Of a stretch of DNA of 64,000 nucleotides, positions 18,215-27,684 are shown in pieces. This DNA comes from Acidovorax radicis N35 (GTDB lineage: Bacteria; Pseudomonadota; Gammaproteobacteria; Burkholderiales; Burkholderiaceae_C). Each line of letters opens with the position of its first letter. Position 1 is the first letter of the stretch. The position numbers and the translations under genes are program-made. The stretch is from NCBI RefSeq assembly GCF_000204195.1, contig NZ_AFBG01000018.1, positions 124,001 to 188,000 on the forward strand, given 5' to 3'. A model generated the notes under the pieces. It had not been told where the DNA came from. It saw only the letters and a list, made by a program, of their open reading frames with translations, and ran no database searches.

Positions 18215-20023
18215 TTAGAACGTACGGACCTTGGGGGGCACGCTGTCCACCGTCAGGGGCTTGAGGTTGACCGGCTTGTAATCGAGGCGGCTGCCTTCGC
18301 TGTACCACAGGGTGTGCTTCATCCACTCCTTGTCATTGCGGCCCAGCGGGAACTCTGCATGGTCTGCAGGGTGCTCGTAGTCATACACAGTGTGGGCGCC
18401 ACGGCATTCCTTGCGGGCAGCGGCCGAGACCATGGTGGCCTGCGCGACTTCGATCAGGTTGTCTACTTCCAGTGCTTCGATGCGGGCGGTGTTGAACACC
18501 TTGGACTTGTCCTTCAGGGTCACGCTGCCCACGCGGCTGCGGATCTCGGCGATCTTCTGCACGCCTTCGTCCATGCTGACCTGGGTGCGGAACACGCCAG
18601 CGTGCTGCTGCATGGTGGCGCGGATGTCGCCCGCCAGGTTCTGTGCGTAGATGCCTTCGTTCGACTTGTCGAGCTGGTTCAGGCGCTCCAGGGTGCGGTC
18701 GGCCGCATCCTTGGGCAGGGGCTTGTGTTCCTTGTTCTTGTTGTTGAACTCGACGATGTGGCGGCCAGCGGCCTTGCCAAACACCAGCAGGTCCAGCAGC
18801 GAGTTGGTGCCCAGGCGGTTGGCACCGTGCACCGACACGCAGGCGCATTCGCCCACCGCGTACAGGCCGTTCACCACGGAGTTGTTGATGCCATTGGCCT
18901 GCGTTACCACCTGGCCATTGATGTTGGTCGGCACGCCGCCCATCTGGTAGTGGATGGTGGGCACGACGGGGATCGGTTCCTTGGTGATGTCCACATTGGC
19001 GAAGTTGACGCCAATCTCGTACACCGACGGCAGGCGCTTGTGGATGGTGTCCGCGCCCAGGTGGTCGAGCTTGAGCAGCACGTAGTCCTTGTTGGGACCG
19101 CAGCCACGGCCTTCCTTGATTTCCTGGTCCATCGAGCGGGACACGAAGTCGCGCGGTGCCAGGTCCTTCAGGGTGGGCGCGTAGCGCTCCATGAAGCGCT
19201 CGCCATTGCTGTTGAGCAGGATGGCGCCTTCGCCACGGCAGCCTTCGGTCAGCAGCACGCCAGCGCCGGCCACGCCGGTGGGGTGGAACTGCCAGAATTC
19301 CATGTCCTGCAGCGCGATGCCAGCACGTGCCGCCATGCCCAGGCCGTCACCGGTGTTGATGAAGGCGTTGGTCGATGCCGCAAAGATGCGGCCCGCACCG
19401 CCGGTGGCCAGCAGCACGGTCTTGGCTTCCAGGATGTACAGGTCGCCAGTTTCCATTTCCAGGGCGGTCACGCCCACCACGTCGCCGTCGGCGTCGCGGA
19501 TCAGGTCCAGGGCCATCCATTCGACGAAGAAATTCGTCTTGGCCTTCACGTTCTGCTGGTACAGAGTGTGCAGCATGGCGTGGCCGGTGCGGTCAGCGGC
19601 GGCGCAAGCGCGTTGCACGGGCTTTTCGCCGTAATTGGCCGTGTGGCCGCCAAAGGGGCGCTGGTAGATGGTGCCGTCGGGGTTGCGGTCGAACGGCATG
19701 CCGAAGTGTTCCAGCTCATACACGACCTTGGGTGCTTCGCGGCACATGAACTCGATGGCGTCCTGGTCGCCCAGCCAGTCGGAGCCCTTGATGGTGTCGT
19801 AGAAGTGGTAGTGCCAGTTGTCCTCGGACATGTTGCCCAGGGATGCGCTCACGCCGCCCTGTGCCGCCACGGTGTGCGAACGGGTGGGGAACACCTTGGA
19901 CAGCGAGGCCACGTTCAGGCCTGCGCGGGAGAGTTCAAGCGCGGCACGCATGCCGGAGCCGCCTGCGCCGACGATGACGACGTCGAACTTGCGCTTGGTG
20001 ATGTTAGCGTTGGTGTAGCTCAT
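18215..20023 (-). CDS. sdhA: Succinate dehydrogenase flavoprotein subunit
   Basis: This 602-residue flavoprotein oxidises succinate to fumarate. The FAD-binding VVIVGAGGSGMRAALELS motif is near the N terminus. The His for covalent FAD attachment is in RSHTVAAQGGVSASLGN. FHPTGVAGAGVLLTEGCRGE and the later GANRLGTNSLLDLLVFGKAA are family motifs, and the C-terminal RKECRGAH is conserved. It lies 25 bp downstream of sdhD and upstream of sdhB. Confidence 0.98.
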   Translation of the reverse strand: MSYTNANITKRKFDVVIVGAGGSGMRAALELSRAGLNVASLSKVFPTRSHTVAAQGGVSASLGNMSEDNWHYHFYDTIKGSDWLGDQDAIEFMCREAPKVVYELEHFGMPFDRNPDGTIYQRPFGGHTANYGEKPVQRACAAADRTGHAMLHTLYQQNVKAKTNFFVEWMALDLIRDADGDVVGVTALEMETGDLYILEAKTVLLATGGAGRIFAASTNAFINTGDGLGMAARAGIALQDMEFWQFHPTGVAGAGVLLTEGCRGEGAILLNSNGERFMERYAPTLKDLAPRDFVSRSMDQEIKEGRGCGPNKDYVLLKLDHLGADTIHKRLPSVYEIGVNFANVDITKEPIPVVPTIHYQMGGVPTNINGQVVTQANGINNSVVNGLYAVGECACVSVHGANRLGTNSLLDLLVFGKAAGRHIVEFNNKNKEHKPLPKDAADRTLERLNQLDKSNEGIYAQNLAGDIRATMQQHAGVFRTQVSMDEGVQKIAEIRSRVGSVTLKDKSKVFNTARIEALEVDNLIEVAQATMVSAAARKECRGAHTVYDYEHPADHAEFPLGRNDKEWMKHTLWYSEGSRLDYKPVNLKPLTVDSVPPKVRTF

Positions 20024-20048
20024 TATTTTTTGCCTTCAGTCGTGGGAT

Positions 20049-20414
20049 TCAGAGACGCCACAGAACCTGGATACCCCAGCCAGCACAGCCGACCAGCCAG
20101 ACGATGCTGAACACCTGCAGCGCCAGGCGCAGGCCCACGGGCTTGATGTAGTCCATCAAGACTTCACGCAGGCCGATCCAGGCGTGCCAGGCCAGCGCAA
20201 TGATCACGGAGAAGGTCAACACCTTCATCCACTGGGCCGAGAAGATGCCGGCCCATTTGTCGTAGCCGATGGGGCCCTTGGAAAAAATGACCTGGGCCAG
20301 CAGGGCCAGGGTGAACAGGGCCATCAGAATGGCCGTGACGCGCTGGCTGAGCCAGTCGCGCAGGCCATAGTGGGCGCCGACGACGACGCGCTTGGAACCG
20401 TAATTGACGGACAT
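20049..20414 (-). CDS. sdhD: Succinate dehydrogenase membrane anchor subunit D
   Basis: This 121-residue protein has three hydrophobic helices and anchors the complex while helping to bind heme b and quinone. The N-terminal amphipathic part ends with HYGLRDWLSQRVTAILM, and ALAWHAWIGLREVLMDYIKP holds the conserved His of helix II. The start is placed at ATG 20414 (MSVNYGSKRVV) because an upstream in-frame start would add residues not seen in the family; the upstream GAGAGGAAA serves as ribosome site. Confidence 0.95.
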   Translation of the reverse strand: MSVNYGSKRVVVGAHYGLRDWLSQRVTAILMALFTLALLAQVIFSKGPIGYDKWAGIFSAQWMKVLTFSVIIALAWHAWIGLREVLMDYIKPVGLRLALQVFSIVWLVGCAGWGIQVLWRL

Positions 20415-20477
20415 GGGAATTTCCTCTCGTTCTTCGGTGGACACTGCCTGGCAGCAGCCACCGTTTTTATGGGTTGA

Positions 20478-20912
20478 TCAGTACAGGCCGAAGAGCTTGG
20501 CGCCCAGCACCAGGGCCAGCGTGATGCTGATCGCGAGCACCGCCAGGGCCGAGGTCTTGCCGAATTCCTTGTTCACTGCGCTGTGGCTCACATCCATCCA
20601 CAAGTGGCGCAGGCCGGCGGTGAAGTGGTGCAGGTAGGACCAGATCAATGCCAGTGCCACCAGCTTGATGAACCAGCCGGGCACGAAGCCGATGCCGATA
20701 TTGAAGGCCGCCGTGAACCTGGCGAACGAGATTTCGGACGACACCGAGGTGTCGAACATCCAGATGATGAAAGGCAGCAGCAGGAACATGATCAGCCCGC
20801 TGCCGCGGTGCAGGATCGAAACCCACGCTGCAGGCGTCATGCGGTAGGTGGTCAGGTCCTTGAAGGCATTGATGTTGCGGAATTCAGGCCGTTTTTTGGC
20901 GAGTTCTGTCAT
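20478..20912 (-). CDS. sdhC: Succinate dehydrogenase cytochrome b556 subunit C
   Basis: This 144-residue three-helix heme subunit heads the sdh operon. The N terminus KKRPEFRNINAFKDLTTYRM is a betaproteobacterial version of the family's RP-x-x-L motif. WVSILHRGSGLIMFLLLPF contains the quinone-site Ser and Arg, and YLHHFTAGLRHLWMDVSHS carries the heme-ligand His region. It starts at 20912 and is separated by 133 bp from the upstream GntR gene on the same strand. That gap holds a -10-like TAGAAT (minus strand, 20970-20975) but no clear -35. Confidence 0.95.
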   Translation of the reverse strand: MTELAKKRPEFRNINAFKDLTTYRMTPAAWVSILHRGSGLIMFLLLPFIIWMFDTSVSSEISFARFTAAFNIGIGFVPGWFIKLVALALIWSYLHHFTAGLRHLWMDVSHSAVNKEFGKTSALAVLAISITLALVLGAKLFGLY

Positions 20913-21045
20913 GTTGTGTGCTTTCGTGGATGTAACTGCTTTGTAATTTGAAGATGCAAAGAACGCAAAATTCTATTGCAACGCAACAAGAAGAGTTTGC
21001 TCTAGCCCCAATGTTCTACGTTTCCGCTCGGTTGCCAGGGTGGTG

Positions 21046-21834
21046 TCAGCTCAATTCGTTACGGTAGTGGTGGGTGTCGGTCAGGTACAGGCCGCGCCGT
21101 AACTCCATCGGAACGTCGTTGTAGGTGTAGGCAATGCGTTCCACGCTCAGCAGCGGCGTGGCCTGCGGGATCTGCAGCATGGCCGCCTGTTCGGCGTCAG
21201 GCAGCACGGCGCGTATTTTCTCCTCGGCGCGCACCATGCGCACGCCGAAATCGAGCTCGAACATGGCGTACGTGGGGCCCTGGTAGTTCGCCAGCTGGTC
21301 TGCCGTCAGCCCTTTGAAAGCCTGGCCGGGCAGCCAGATGTCCTCGAGGATGGTGGGCACGCCCGCAAACGATAGAACCCGCCGTGCCTGGACCACCGGA
21401 TCGGCACTGCGCAGCGCCAGCGCACGCGCCACGTCGGCGCTGGCACGCATGCGCCGGCAGTCGATCACCTGGCGCTGTGCGGGACCCTCCACGCGGACGT
21501 CGCCGGTGTCGGGCATGAGCTTGAGGAAGCGGTACTGCACATGCTGCTCGGCATGGGTGGCCACGAAGGTCCCCTTGCCCTGGCGCCGCATCACGAGGTT
21601 TTCGGCCGCCAACTCGTCGATGGCCTTGCGCACCGTGCCCTGGCTCACCCGAAAGCGGGCGGCCAGCTCCATCTCGCTGGGGATCGATTCACCGGGTTTC
21701 CATTCACCCTGCTGCAGGCTCTGCAGGATGAGCCCCTTGATTTGCTGGTACAGCGGGCTGAACGCGGGCGTGGCAGAGCCTGCGCCCGCCGAAGGCTGCG
21801 CAGGGTTGTCGGCGTTGAGCGGAAGCGAGGACAT
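21046..21834 (-). CDS. GntR-family transcriptional regulator, HutC type (UTRA ligand domain)
   Basis: This 262-residue regulator has an N-terminal winged helix of GntR type (PLYQQIKGLILQSL through AARFRVSQGTVRKAIDELAA and RRQGKGTFVA), then a C-terminal UTRA chorismate-lyase-like ligand domain (QVIDCRRMRA..., ending LLSVERIAYTYNDVPMELRR). The ATG at 21834 is preferred over an upstream GTG. It is divergent from mdh and directly upstream of sdhCDAB-gltA. A TCTTATATAAGA palindrome lies between it and mdh, so it is a candidate TCA-cycle regulator controlling itself and mdh. The ligand is unknown; a TCA intermediate is a reasonable guess. Confidence 0.9.
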   Translation of the reverse strand: MSSLPLNADNPAQPSAGAGSATPAFSPLYQQIKGLILQSLQQGEWKPGESIPSEMELAARFRVSQGTVRKAIDELAAENLVMRRQGKGTFVATHAEQHVQYRFLKLMPDTGDVRVEGPAQRQVIDCRRMRASADVARALALRSADPVVQARRVLSFAGVPTILEDIWLPGQAFKGLTADQLANYQGPTYAMFELDFGVRMVRAEEKIRAVLPDAEQAAMLQIPQATPLLSVERIAYTYNDVPMELRRGLYLTDTHHYRNELS

Positions 21835-21897
21835 GGCGATCGGGAAAAAGGCGGGCCGCACACGAGGTGATGTGCGGGCTGTGTCAGGGTGTCAATC

Positions 21898-21920
21898 ATA
21901 TCTTATATAAGACATAAGAC
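21898..21920. promoter_or_regulatory. Putative operator of the GntR regulator between it and mdh
   Basis: ATATCTTATATAAGACATAA contains the perfect 12-bp palindrome TCTTATATAAGA (21901-21912) and a second direct ATAAGAC heptamer (21914-21920). It abuts the -35 of the predicted mdh promoter and lies 64 bp upstream of the regulator's start codon. The form suits a GntR dimer site. I did not find the same palindrome before sdhC, gltA or acnB. Confidence 0.6.
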
Positions 21921-21923
21921 AAA

Positions 21924-21953
21924 TTGACCGAGGTGCTCAATCAGCGGTACACT
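21924..21953 (+). promoter_or_regulatory. Predicted sigma70 promoter of mdh
   Basis: A -35 TTGACC (21924-21929) and a -10 TACACT (21948-21953) are spaced 18 bp apart, directly after the palindromic operator. The resulting leader to the mdh ATG would be about 90 nt. Confidence 0.5.
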
Positions 21954-22049
21954 CCAAGGCTGTTTTGCGGGGCACGGGCTGCTGGTAACAGGCGCTGGTG
22001 CTTGCGTTGCACTCACACCTGTTTTCCTCACTTCCCTGGAGTTTTCACC

Positions 22050-23036
22050 ATGAGCAAGAAGCCTGTTCGCGTCGCCGTCACCGGTGCCGCTGGTCAAATC
22101 GGTTACGCCCTGCTGTTCCGCATCGCCTCCGGCGAAATGCTCGGCAAGGACCAGCCCGTCATCCTGCAATTGCTCGAAGTGCCGGTTGAAGGCCCCCAGA
22201 AAGCGCTCAAGGGCGTGATGATGGAGCTGGATGACTGTGCATTCCCCCTGCTCGTTGGCATGGAAGCCCACAGCGACCCCATGACCGCGTTCAAGGATGC
22301 CGACTATGCCCTGCTGGTGGGTTCGCGCCCACGTGGCCCCGGCATGGAACGCGCCGAGCTGCTGGCCGTCAACGGCGCCATCTTCACGGCACAAGGCAAG
22401 GCACTGAACGCCGTGGCCTCGCGCAACGTGAAGGTGCTGGTGGTGGGCAACCCTGCCAACACCAATGCCTACATCGCCATGAAGTCGGCACCTGACCTGC
22501 CACGCAAGAACTTCACCGCCATGCTGCGCCTGGACCACAACCGCGCTGCCAGCCAAGTCGCTGCCAAGACCGGCAAGGCCGTGGCCGACATCGAAAAGCT
22601 GACCGTCTGGGGCAACCACTCGCCCACGATGTACGCCGACTACCGCTTCGCAACCATCAACGGCGAAAGCGTCGCCAAGATGATCAACGACCAGGAATGG
22701 AACGCCAACACCTTCCTGCCCACCGTGGGCAAGCGCGGTGCCGCCATCATCGAAGCCCGTGGCCTGTCTTCGGCTGCCTCGGCTGCCAACGCCGCCATCG
22801 ACCACATGCGCGACTGGGCCCTGGGCACCAACGGCAAGTGGGTCACCATGGGCATCCCATCGGACGGCCAGTACGGCATTCCGAAGGACACCATGTTCGG
22901 TTTCCCTGTCACCTGCGAAAACGGCGAATACAAGATCGTTGAAGGTCTGGAAATCGACGCTTTCTCGCAAGAGCGCATCAACATCACGCTGGCTGAGCTG
23001 CAAGGCGAGCAAGACGGCGTCAAGCACCTGCTGTAA
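22050..23036 (+). CDS. mdh: Malate dehydrogenase
   Basis: This 328-residue NAD-dependent enzyme interconverts malate and oxaloacetate. The N terminus [20 protein letters not shown] is the nucleotide-binding loop of the cytosolic-type MDH used by betaproteobacteria. [20 protein letters not shown] and [12 protein letters not shown] are substrate-site motifs, and [12 protein letters not shown] carries the catalytic His. The ATG at 22050 follows CCCTGGAG. The stop is 14 bp before the CitE-like gene, so the two are co-transcribed. Confidence 0.97.
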   Translation: MSKKPVRVAVTGAAGQIGYALLFRIASGEMLGKDQPVILQLLEVPVEGPQKALKGVMMELDDCAFPLLVGMEAHSDPMTAFKDADYALLVGSRPRGPGMERAELLAVNGAIFTAQGKALNAVASRNVKVLVVGNPANTNAYIAMKSAPDLPRKNFTAMLRLDHNRAASQVAAKTGKAVADIEKLTVWGNHSPTMYADYRFATINGESVAKMINDQEWNANTFLPTVGKRGAAIIEARGLSSAASAANAAIDHMRDWALGTNGKWVTMGIPSDGQYGIPKDTMFGFPVTCENGEYKIVEGLEIDAFSQERINITLAELQGEQDGVKHLL

Positions 23037-23050
23037 GCCAGGTGAGCGCA

Positions 23051-24118
23051 ATGCAGCCGACGCTACAGGCATCGGGCCTTCGGGCCGCCCGGGTCCCCGC
23101 GCAGGGGCAGGGCGCTGCGCCACCCCATCCCCGCGATGTGCTGCTGGGCGCCCAGGCGCAGACAGGCTTTCTGCCGGTCTGTGACCACTACAGCGGCGTG
23201 GAAGCGCGCATGCGCAAGAGCCTGCAACTGCAGGCCGAAATGATGCAGGAGTTCGGTACCTGCGTCTTTGATGTCACCCTCGATTGTGAAGACGGCGCTC
23301 CCGTTGGGCTGGAGTCCGACCACGCGCGGCTGGTTGCCAATCTGGCGCTGGGGGCTGCACCGGGCGCCCGAGTGGCCGCACGGGTCCACGCGGTGGACCA
23401 CCCGGCTTTTGCCAATGATGTCGCCACGATAGCGGGCGAAGCGGGTCACAGGCTCAGCCACCTCATGGTGCCCAAGGTGGAGTCGGTGGACGATGTGCTG
23501 CAGGTGGAACGCGCGCTGGAGCAAGCATCAGCGGGCCAGGTGCCGATCCACGTCCTCATCGAATCCCCTGCGGCGGTGCACCGTGCTTTCGAGATTGCCG
23601 CCCACCCCCGTGTGCAGAGCCTGAGTTTTGGCCTCATGGACTTTGTGTCGGCCCATGGTGGCGCCATCCCTGCGCAGGGCATGACTTCGGCGGGACAGTT
23701 TTCGCACCCGCTGGTGGTGCGTGCCAAGCTGGAGATTGCTGCCGCCTGCCATGCCCATGGCAAGGTGCCATCGCACTGTGTGGTGACGGAATTTGCCGAT
23801 ACGGCGGCCATGCAAGGCGCTGCCAGCCGGGCCGCGCGCGAGCTGGGCTACACCCGGATGTGGAGCATCCACCCCGCGCAGATCCGACCCATCCTGCAGG
23901 CGTTTGCGCCCCAGCAGGATGACATTGAAATTGCTTCAAAAATAATAGCTTTTGCCGCTGATTCTGATTGGGCTCCCATCAGTTTTGAGGGCGCTTTGCA
24001 TGACCGTGCCAGTTATCGCTTTTACTGGCAGATGCTGGAGCGTGCCCACCGTACCGGGCGCGCACTTCCTCTCGCCGTCCGCCATTGGTTTGGCGCGTCG
24101 GCCTCCGTTCCGTTGTGA
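23051..24118 (+). CDS. HpcH/HpaI aldolase/citrate lyase family protein (CitE-like CoA-ester lyase)
   Basis: This 355-residue TIM-barrel protein resembles CitE/malyl-CoA lyase-type enzymes, which act on 3-hydroxyacyl-CoA esters with Mg. [15 protein letters not shown] carries conserved acidic residues (about 75-90), [15 protein letters not shown] the metal-binding Glu, and [20 protein letters not shown] another. The ATG at 23051 has AGGTGA 5 nt upstream; the GTG at 23042 is less likely. It shares the mdh transcript, so a malyl-CoA, citramalyl-CoA or beta-methylmalyl-CoA substrate is plausible but unproven. Around 23930-23980 the coding sequence contains a degenerate dispersed-repeat copy, encoding [15 protein letters not shown], which is unusual in this family. 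Confidence 0.85.
   Translation: MQPTLQASGLRAARVPAQGQGAAPPHPRDVLLGAQAQTGFLPVCDHYSGVEARMRKSLQLQAEMMQEFGTCVFDVTLDCEDGAPVGLESDHARLVANLALGAAPGARVAARVHAVDHPAFANDVATIAGEAGHRLSHLMVPKVESVDDVLQVERALEQASAGQVPIHVLIESPAAVHRAFEIAAHPRVQSLSFGLMDFVSAHGGAIPAQGMTSAGQFSHPLVVRAKLEIAAACHAHGKVPSHCVVTEFADTAAMQGAASRAARELGYTRMWSIHPAQIRPILQAFAPQQDDIEIASKIIAFAADSDWAPISFEGALHDRASYRFYWQMLERAHRTGRALPLAVRHWFGASASVPL
23930..23979 (+). repeat. Degenerate dispersed repeat inside the CitE-like gene
   Basis: ATTGCTTCAAAAATAATAGC matches the AT-rich lead of the repeat family (compare ATTGCTCCTAAAAATATAGC at 9641), followed by a decayed GCCGCTGATTCTGATTGGGC part. It is in frame within the coding sequence. Only the left half is convincing. 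Confidence 0.4.
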
Positions 24119-24150
24119 ACATTCCTGAACTCTTCGACGCTGGACCTTCC

Positions 24151-24780
24151 ATGAAATCTTTTATCGCCTCTGCCCTGATGCTGCTGGCTCCGGCCCTTGC
24201 CATGGCGCAAACCCCCGCCAAGACCGAACCCAAGGCAGAGACCAAGGCCGCTGCAAAACCTGCGGCGAAGTCCGCCCCAAAGGCTGAAGCGAAGTCTGCC
24301 AAGACGGCGGACAAGGCCTCTGCCACCAAAAAATCCACCGAGGCCAAAACGGAAGGCACCAGCAGCCGCACCCAGCTCAAGAGCGCAACCAACCAGGTGG
24401 CAGCCGGCATCATCGCCGCAGAGGCTGCTCTTTCGCCTGCTGAGCTGGCCATCGCCGAACGCGTGCATGTGGGCCGCATCCCCTGTGAGCTGGGGGCCTT
24501 CGTCACTGTCACGGCCGAGCCCGCAAGCCCCGGTCACTTCCATGTGGAAGGCAAGGGCTTCAAGTATTTCATGGCCCCGGTGACCACCACCACGGGCACG
24601 GTGCGCCTGGAGGACCAGAAGGGCGGCGCGGTCTGGCTGCAGATCGCCAACAAGTCCATGTTGATGAACCAAAAGCTGGGCCAGCGCCTGGCCGACGAAT
24701 GCATGAGCCCGCAGCAACTGGTGGTGGCTGAGGCCATCAAGAAGAACCCGCCTGTGAGCGTGCTGGAACCCCTGAAGTAA
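24151..24780 (+). CDS. Secreted protein with Ala/Lys/Pro-rich low-complexity region
   Basis: This 209-residue protein of unknown function begins with a signal peptide (MKSFIASALMLLAPALAMAQ, cleaved after AMA or so). A stretch of about 50 residues made almost only of Ala, Lys, Pro, Glu and Thr follows, resembling histone H1 or TolA tails. The C-terminal part from about residue 75 looks folded (ERVHVGRIPCELGAFVTVTA, then a beta-rich segment and LADECMSPQQLVVAEAIKKN) with two cysteines that could pair. It lies 32 bp after the CitE-like gene and 124 bp before acnB. The basic tail may bind DNA, peptidoglycan or another polyanion in the periplasm; this is inference. Confidence 0.85.
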   Translation: MKSFIASALMLLAPALAMAQTPAKTEPKAETKAAAKPAAKSAPKAEAKSAKTADKASATKKSTEAKTEGTSSRTQLKSATNQVAAGIIAAEAALSPAELAIAERVHVGRIPCELGAFVTVTAEPASPGHFHVEGKGFKYFMAPVTTTTGTVRLEDQKGGAVWLQIANKSMLMNQKLGQRLADECMSPQQLVVAEAIKKNPPVSVLEPLK

Positions 24781-24904
24781 GCAGTCGCCTGGCGCGGCAC
24801 CACCGAAGAAAAAACCGCACAACCTTTGCGCACGCAGGCGGCCCGGCCGTTGAAATCGCCACCGCACTGCGCGCCGCCCCACTTTAGAACGCAACCGGAG
24901 AAAA

Positions 24905-27493
24905 ATGATGTTGAAAGCCTACCGTGACCATGTGGCCGAGCGCGCTGCCCTCGGCATTCCACCCCTGCCGTTGAGCGCCAAGCAGACTGCGGAACTGATC
25001 GAGCTGCTCAAGAACCCGCCTGCCGGTGAAGAAGCCACGCTGGTGGACCTGATCACGCACCGCGTTCCCGCCGGTGTGGACGACGCCGCCAAGGTCAAGG
25101 CCAGCTACCTGGCTTCCGTGGCCCACGGTACCGAGGTGTGCACGCTGATTGGCCGCGAGCGCGCCACGCAGCTGCTGGGCACCATGCTGGGTGGCTACAA
25201 CCTCACCCCCCTGATCGACTTGCTGGACGATGCGGCCGTGGCCTCTGTCGCCGCCGAAGCGCTCAAGAAGACGCTCCTGATGTTCGATCAGTTCCATGAT
25301 GTCAAGGAAAAGGCCGACAAGGGCAACACCTTCGCCAAGTCCGTGCTGCAAAGCTGGGCCGATGCCGAGTGGTTCACCAGCCGCCCCGAAGTGCCCCAGA
25401 GCATCAAGCTCACCGTGCTCAAGGTCACCGGCGAAACCAACACCGACGACCTGTCGCCCGCCCCCGACGCCTGGAGCCGCCCCGACATCCCGCTGCATGC
25501 CCTGGCCATGCTCAAGAACAAGCGCGACGGCATCACCCCCGAAGAAGATGGCAAGCGCGGTCCCGTGAAGTTCATCGAAGACCTGCGTGCCAAGGGCAAT
25601 CTCGTGGCCTATGTGGGTGACGTGGTTGGTACGGGTTCGAGCCGCAAGTCCGCCACCAACAGTGTGCTGTGGTTCACGGGCGAAGACATCCCGTTCGTGC
25701 CCAACAAGCGCTTCGGCGGCGTGTGCCTGGGCAGCAAGATTGCCCCCATCTTCTACAACACCATGGAAGACGCCGGCGCACTGCCCATCGAGCTGGACGT
25801 GAGCCAGATGAACATGGGCGACGAGATCGAACTGCTGCCCTACGCTGGCAAGGCGCTCAAGGATGGCAACGTCATCGCCGAATTCGAAGTCAAGAGCGAA
25901 GTGCTGTTTGACGAAGTGCGCGCTGGCGGCCGCATTCCGCTGATCATTGGCCGTGGCTTGACCACCAAGGCCCGCGAGGCCCTGGGCCTGCCTCCTTCGA
26001 CGCTCTTCCGCCTGCCGCAAGTGCCTGCCGCCACCGGCAAGGGCTTCACGCTGGCGCAGAAGATGGTCGGCCGCGCCTGCGGCCTGCCCGAAGGCCTGGG
26101 CGTGGTGCCCGGCACGTACTGCGAACCACGCATGACCTCGGTCGGCTCGCAGGACACCACCGGCCCCATGACCCGCGACGAACTGAAGGACCTGGCCTGC
26201 CTGGGCTTCAGCTCCGACCTGGTGATGCAGTCCTTCTGCCACACGGCCGCCTACCCCAAGCCCGTGGACGTGAAGATGCACCACGAGCTGCCCGACTTCA
26301 TCAGCACGCGCGGCGGCATCTCGCTCAAGCCCGGCGACGGCATCATCCACAGCTGGCTCAACCGCATGCTGTTGCCCGACACCGTGGGCACCGGCGGCGA
26401 CTCGCACACCCGCTTCCCCATTGGCATCAGCTTCCCCGCCGGCTCCGGCCTGGTGGCGTTCGCTGCCGCCACGGGCGTGATGCCCCTCGATATGCCTGAA
26501 TCGGTGCTGGTGCGCTTCAAGGGCAAGATGCAGCCCGGCGTCACGCTGCGCGACCTGGTGCACGCGATCCCGCTGTACGCCATCAAGGCCGGCCACCTCA
26601 CCGTGGCCAAGCAGGGCAAGAAGAACATCTTCTCGGGCCGCATCCTGGAAATCGAAGGCCTGCCGGACATGAAGGTCGAGCAGGCGTTCGAGCTGTCCGA
26701 CGCATCGGCCGAGCGCTCTGCTGCCGGCTGCACCGTGCGCCTGAACAAGGAACCCGTGATCGAGTACATCAACTCGAACATCGTGCTGCTCAAGAACATG
26801 ATCGCCCAGGGCTATGCTGACCCACGCACCATCGGCCGCCGCATCAAGGCCATGGAAGCCTGGCTGGCCAACCCCCAGCTGCTTGAACCCGATGACAACG
26901 CCGACTACGCTGCCATCATCGAGATCGACCTGGCCGAGATCACCGAACCCATCGTCTGCTGCCCCAACGACCCCGATGACGCCAAGACGCTGTCGGACGT
27001 GGCCGGTGCCGCGATCGACGAAGTGTTCATCGGTTCGTGCATGACCAACATCGGCCACTTCCGCGCAGCCTCCAAGCTGCTCGAAGGCAAGAAGGACATC
27101 CCCGTCAAGCTGTGGATGGCCCCGCCCACGAAGATGGACGCGCACCAGCTCACCGAAGAAGGCCACTATGGCGTGTTCGGCGCGGCCGGTGCTCGCATGG
27201 AAATGCCCGGCTGCTCGCTGTGCATGGGCAACCAGGCCCAGGTGAAGGAGGGCGCCACCGTGATGTCCACCAGCACGCGCAACTTCCCCAACCGCTTGGG
27301 CAAGAACACCAACGTCTATCTGGGCTCGGCTGAACTCTCGGCCATCTGCTCCAAGCTGGGCCGCATTCCTTCCAAGGAAGAGTACCTGGCCGACATCGGT
27401 GTCATCAACCAGAACGGCGACAAGATCTACCAATACCTGAACTTCGACAAGATCGCCGAGTTCAAGGACGTGGCGGATGGCGTGACCGCCTGA
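24905..27493 (+). CDS. acnB: Aconitate hydratase B
   Basis: This 862-residue [4Fe-4S] enzyme isomerises citrate to isocitrate. It has the AcnB arrangement: an N-terminal HEAT-like domain (residues 1-160), then the swivel domain ([38 protein letters not shown]), then the catalytic core. Cluster cysteines are Cys712 ([10 protein letters not shown]) and Cys770/Cys773 ([10 protein letters not shown]), at the positions expected for the family. [18 protein letters not shown] is another signature. The ATG at 24905 follows ACCGGAGAA; a second ATG is the next codon. A strong terminator follows. Under iron limitation apo-AcnB of other bacteria binds mRNA; whether this one does is unknown. Confidence 0.98.
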   Translation: MMLKAYRDHVAERAALGIPPLPLSAKQTAELIELLKNPPAGEEATLVDLITHRVPAGVDDAAKVKASYLASVAHGTEVCTLIGRERATQLLGTMLGGYNLTPLIDLLDDAAVASVAAEALKKTLLMFDQFHDVKEKADKGNTFAKSVLQSWADAEWFTSRPEVPQSIKLTVLKVTGETNTDDLSPAPDAWSRPDIPLHALAMLKNKRDGITPEEDGKRGPVKFIEDLRAKGNLVAYVGDVVGTGSSRKSATNSVLWFTGEDIPFVPNKRFGGVCLGSKIAPIFYNTMEDAGALPIELDVSQMNMGDEIELLPYAGKALKDGNVIAEFEVKSEVLFDEVRAGGRIPLIIGRGLTTKAREALGLPPSTLFRLPQVPAATGKGFTLAQKMVGRACGLPEGLGVVPGTYCEPRMTSVGSQDTTGPMTRDELKDLACLGFSSDLVMQSFCHTAAYPKPVDVKMHHELPDFISTRGGISLKPGDGIIHSWLNRMLLPDTVGTGGDSHTRFPIGISFPAGSGLVAFAAATGVMPLDMPESVLVRFKGKMQPGVTLRDLVHAIPLYAIKAGHLTVAKQGKKNIFSGRILEIEGLPDMKVEQAFELSDASAERSAAGCTVRLNKEPVIEYINSNIVLLKNMIAQGYADPRTIGRRIKAMEAWLANPQLLEPDDNADYAAIIEIDLAEITEPIVCCPNDPDDAKTLSDVAGAAIDEVFIGSCMTNIGHFRAASKLLEGKKDIPVKLWMAPPTKMDAHQLTEEGHYGVFGAAGARMEMPGCSLCMGNQAQVKEGATVMSTSTRNFPNRLGKNTNVYLGSAELSAICSKLGRIPSKEEYLADIGVINQNGDKIYQYLNFDKIAEFKDVADGVTA

Positions 27494-27523
27494 TCTTTTC
27501 CGTGCGGGATTGATCAATCCAGA

Positions 27524-27550
27524 AAAGCGGCTCCTCGGGGCCGCTTTTTT
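27524..27550 (+). terminator. Rho-independent terminator after acnB
   Basis: AAAGCGGCTCCTCGGGGCCG followed by CTTTTTT forms a GC-rich stem (AGCGGC/GCCGCT) with a T-run, 31 bp after the acnB stop. Confidence 0.9.
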
Positions 27551-27684
27551 CATGGTGTTGCACACGCGCCTCGCCGTCTGTCTTGTCACGTCTTTGCTGC
27601 GGAAATGACATTTATTTGTCATGCAAATGACATGATTGGCTCCCATGCTTTGCCCATAACAACAAAAGAAATGGAGGGACATCC

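Noticed and set aside
18176..20110. Plus-strand frame of 644 codons opposite sdhA
   Set aside because: sdhA has all catalytic motifs; the opposite frame has none.
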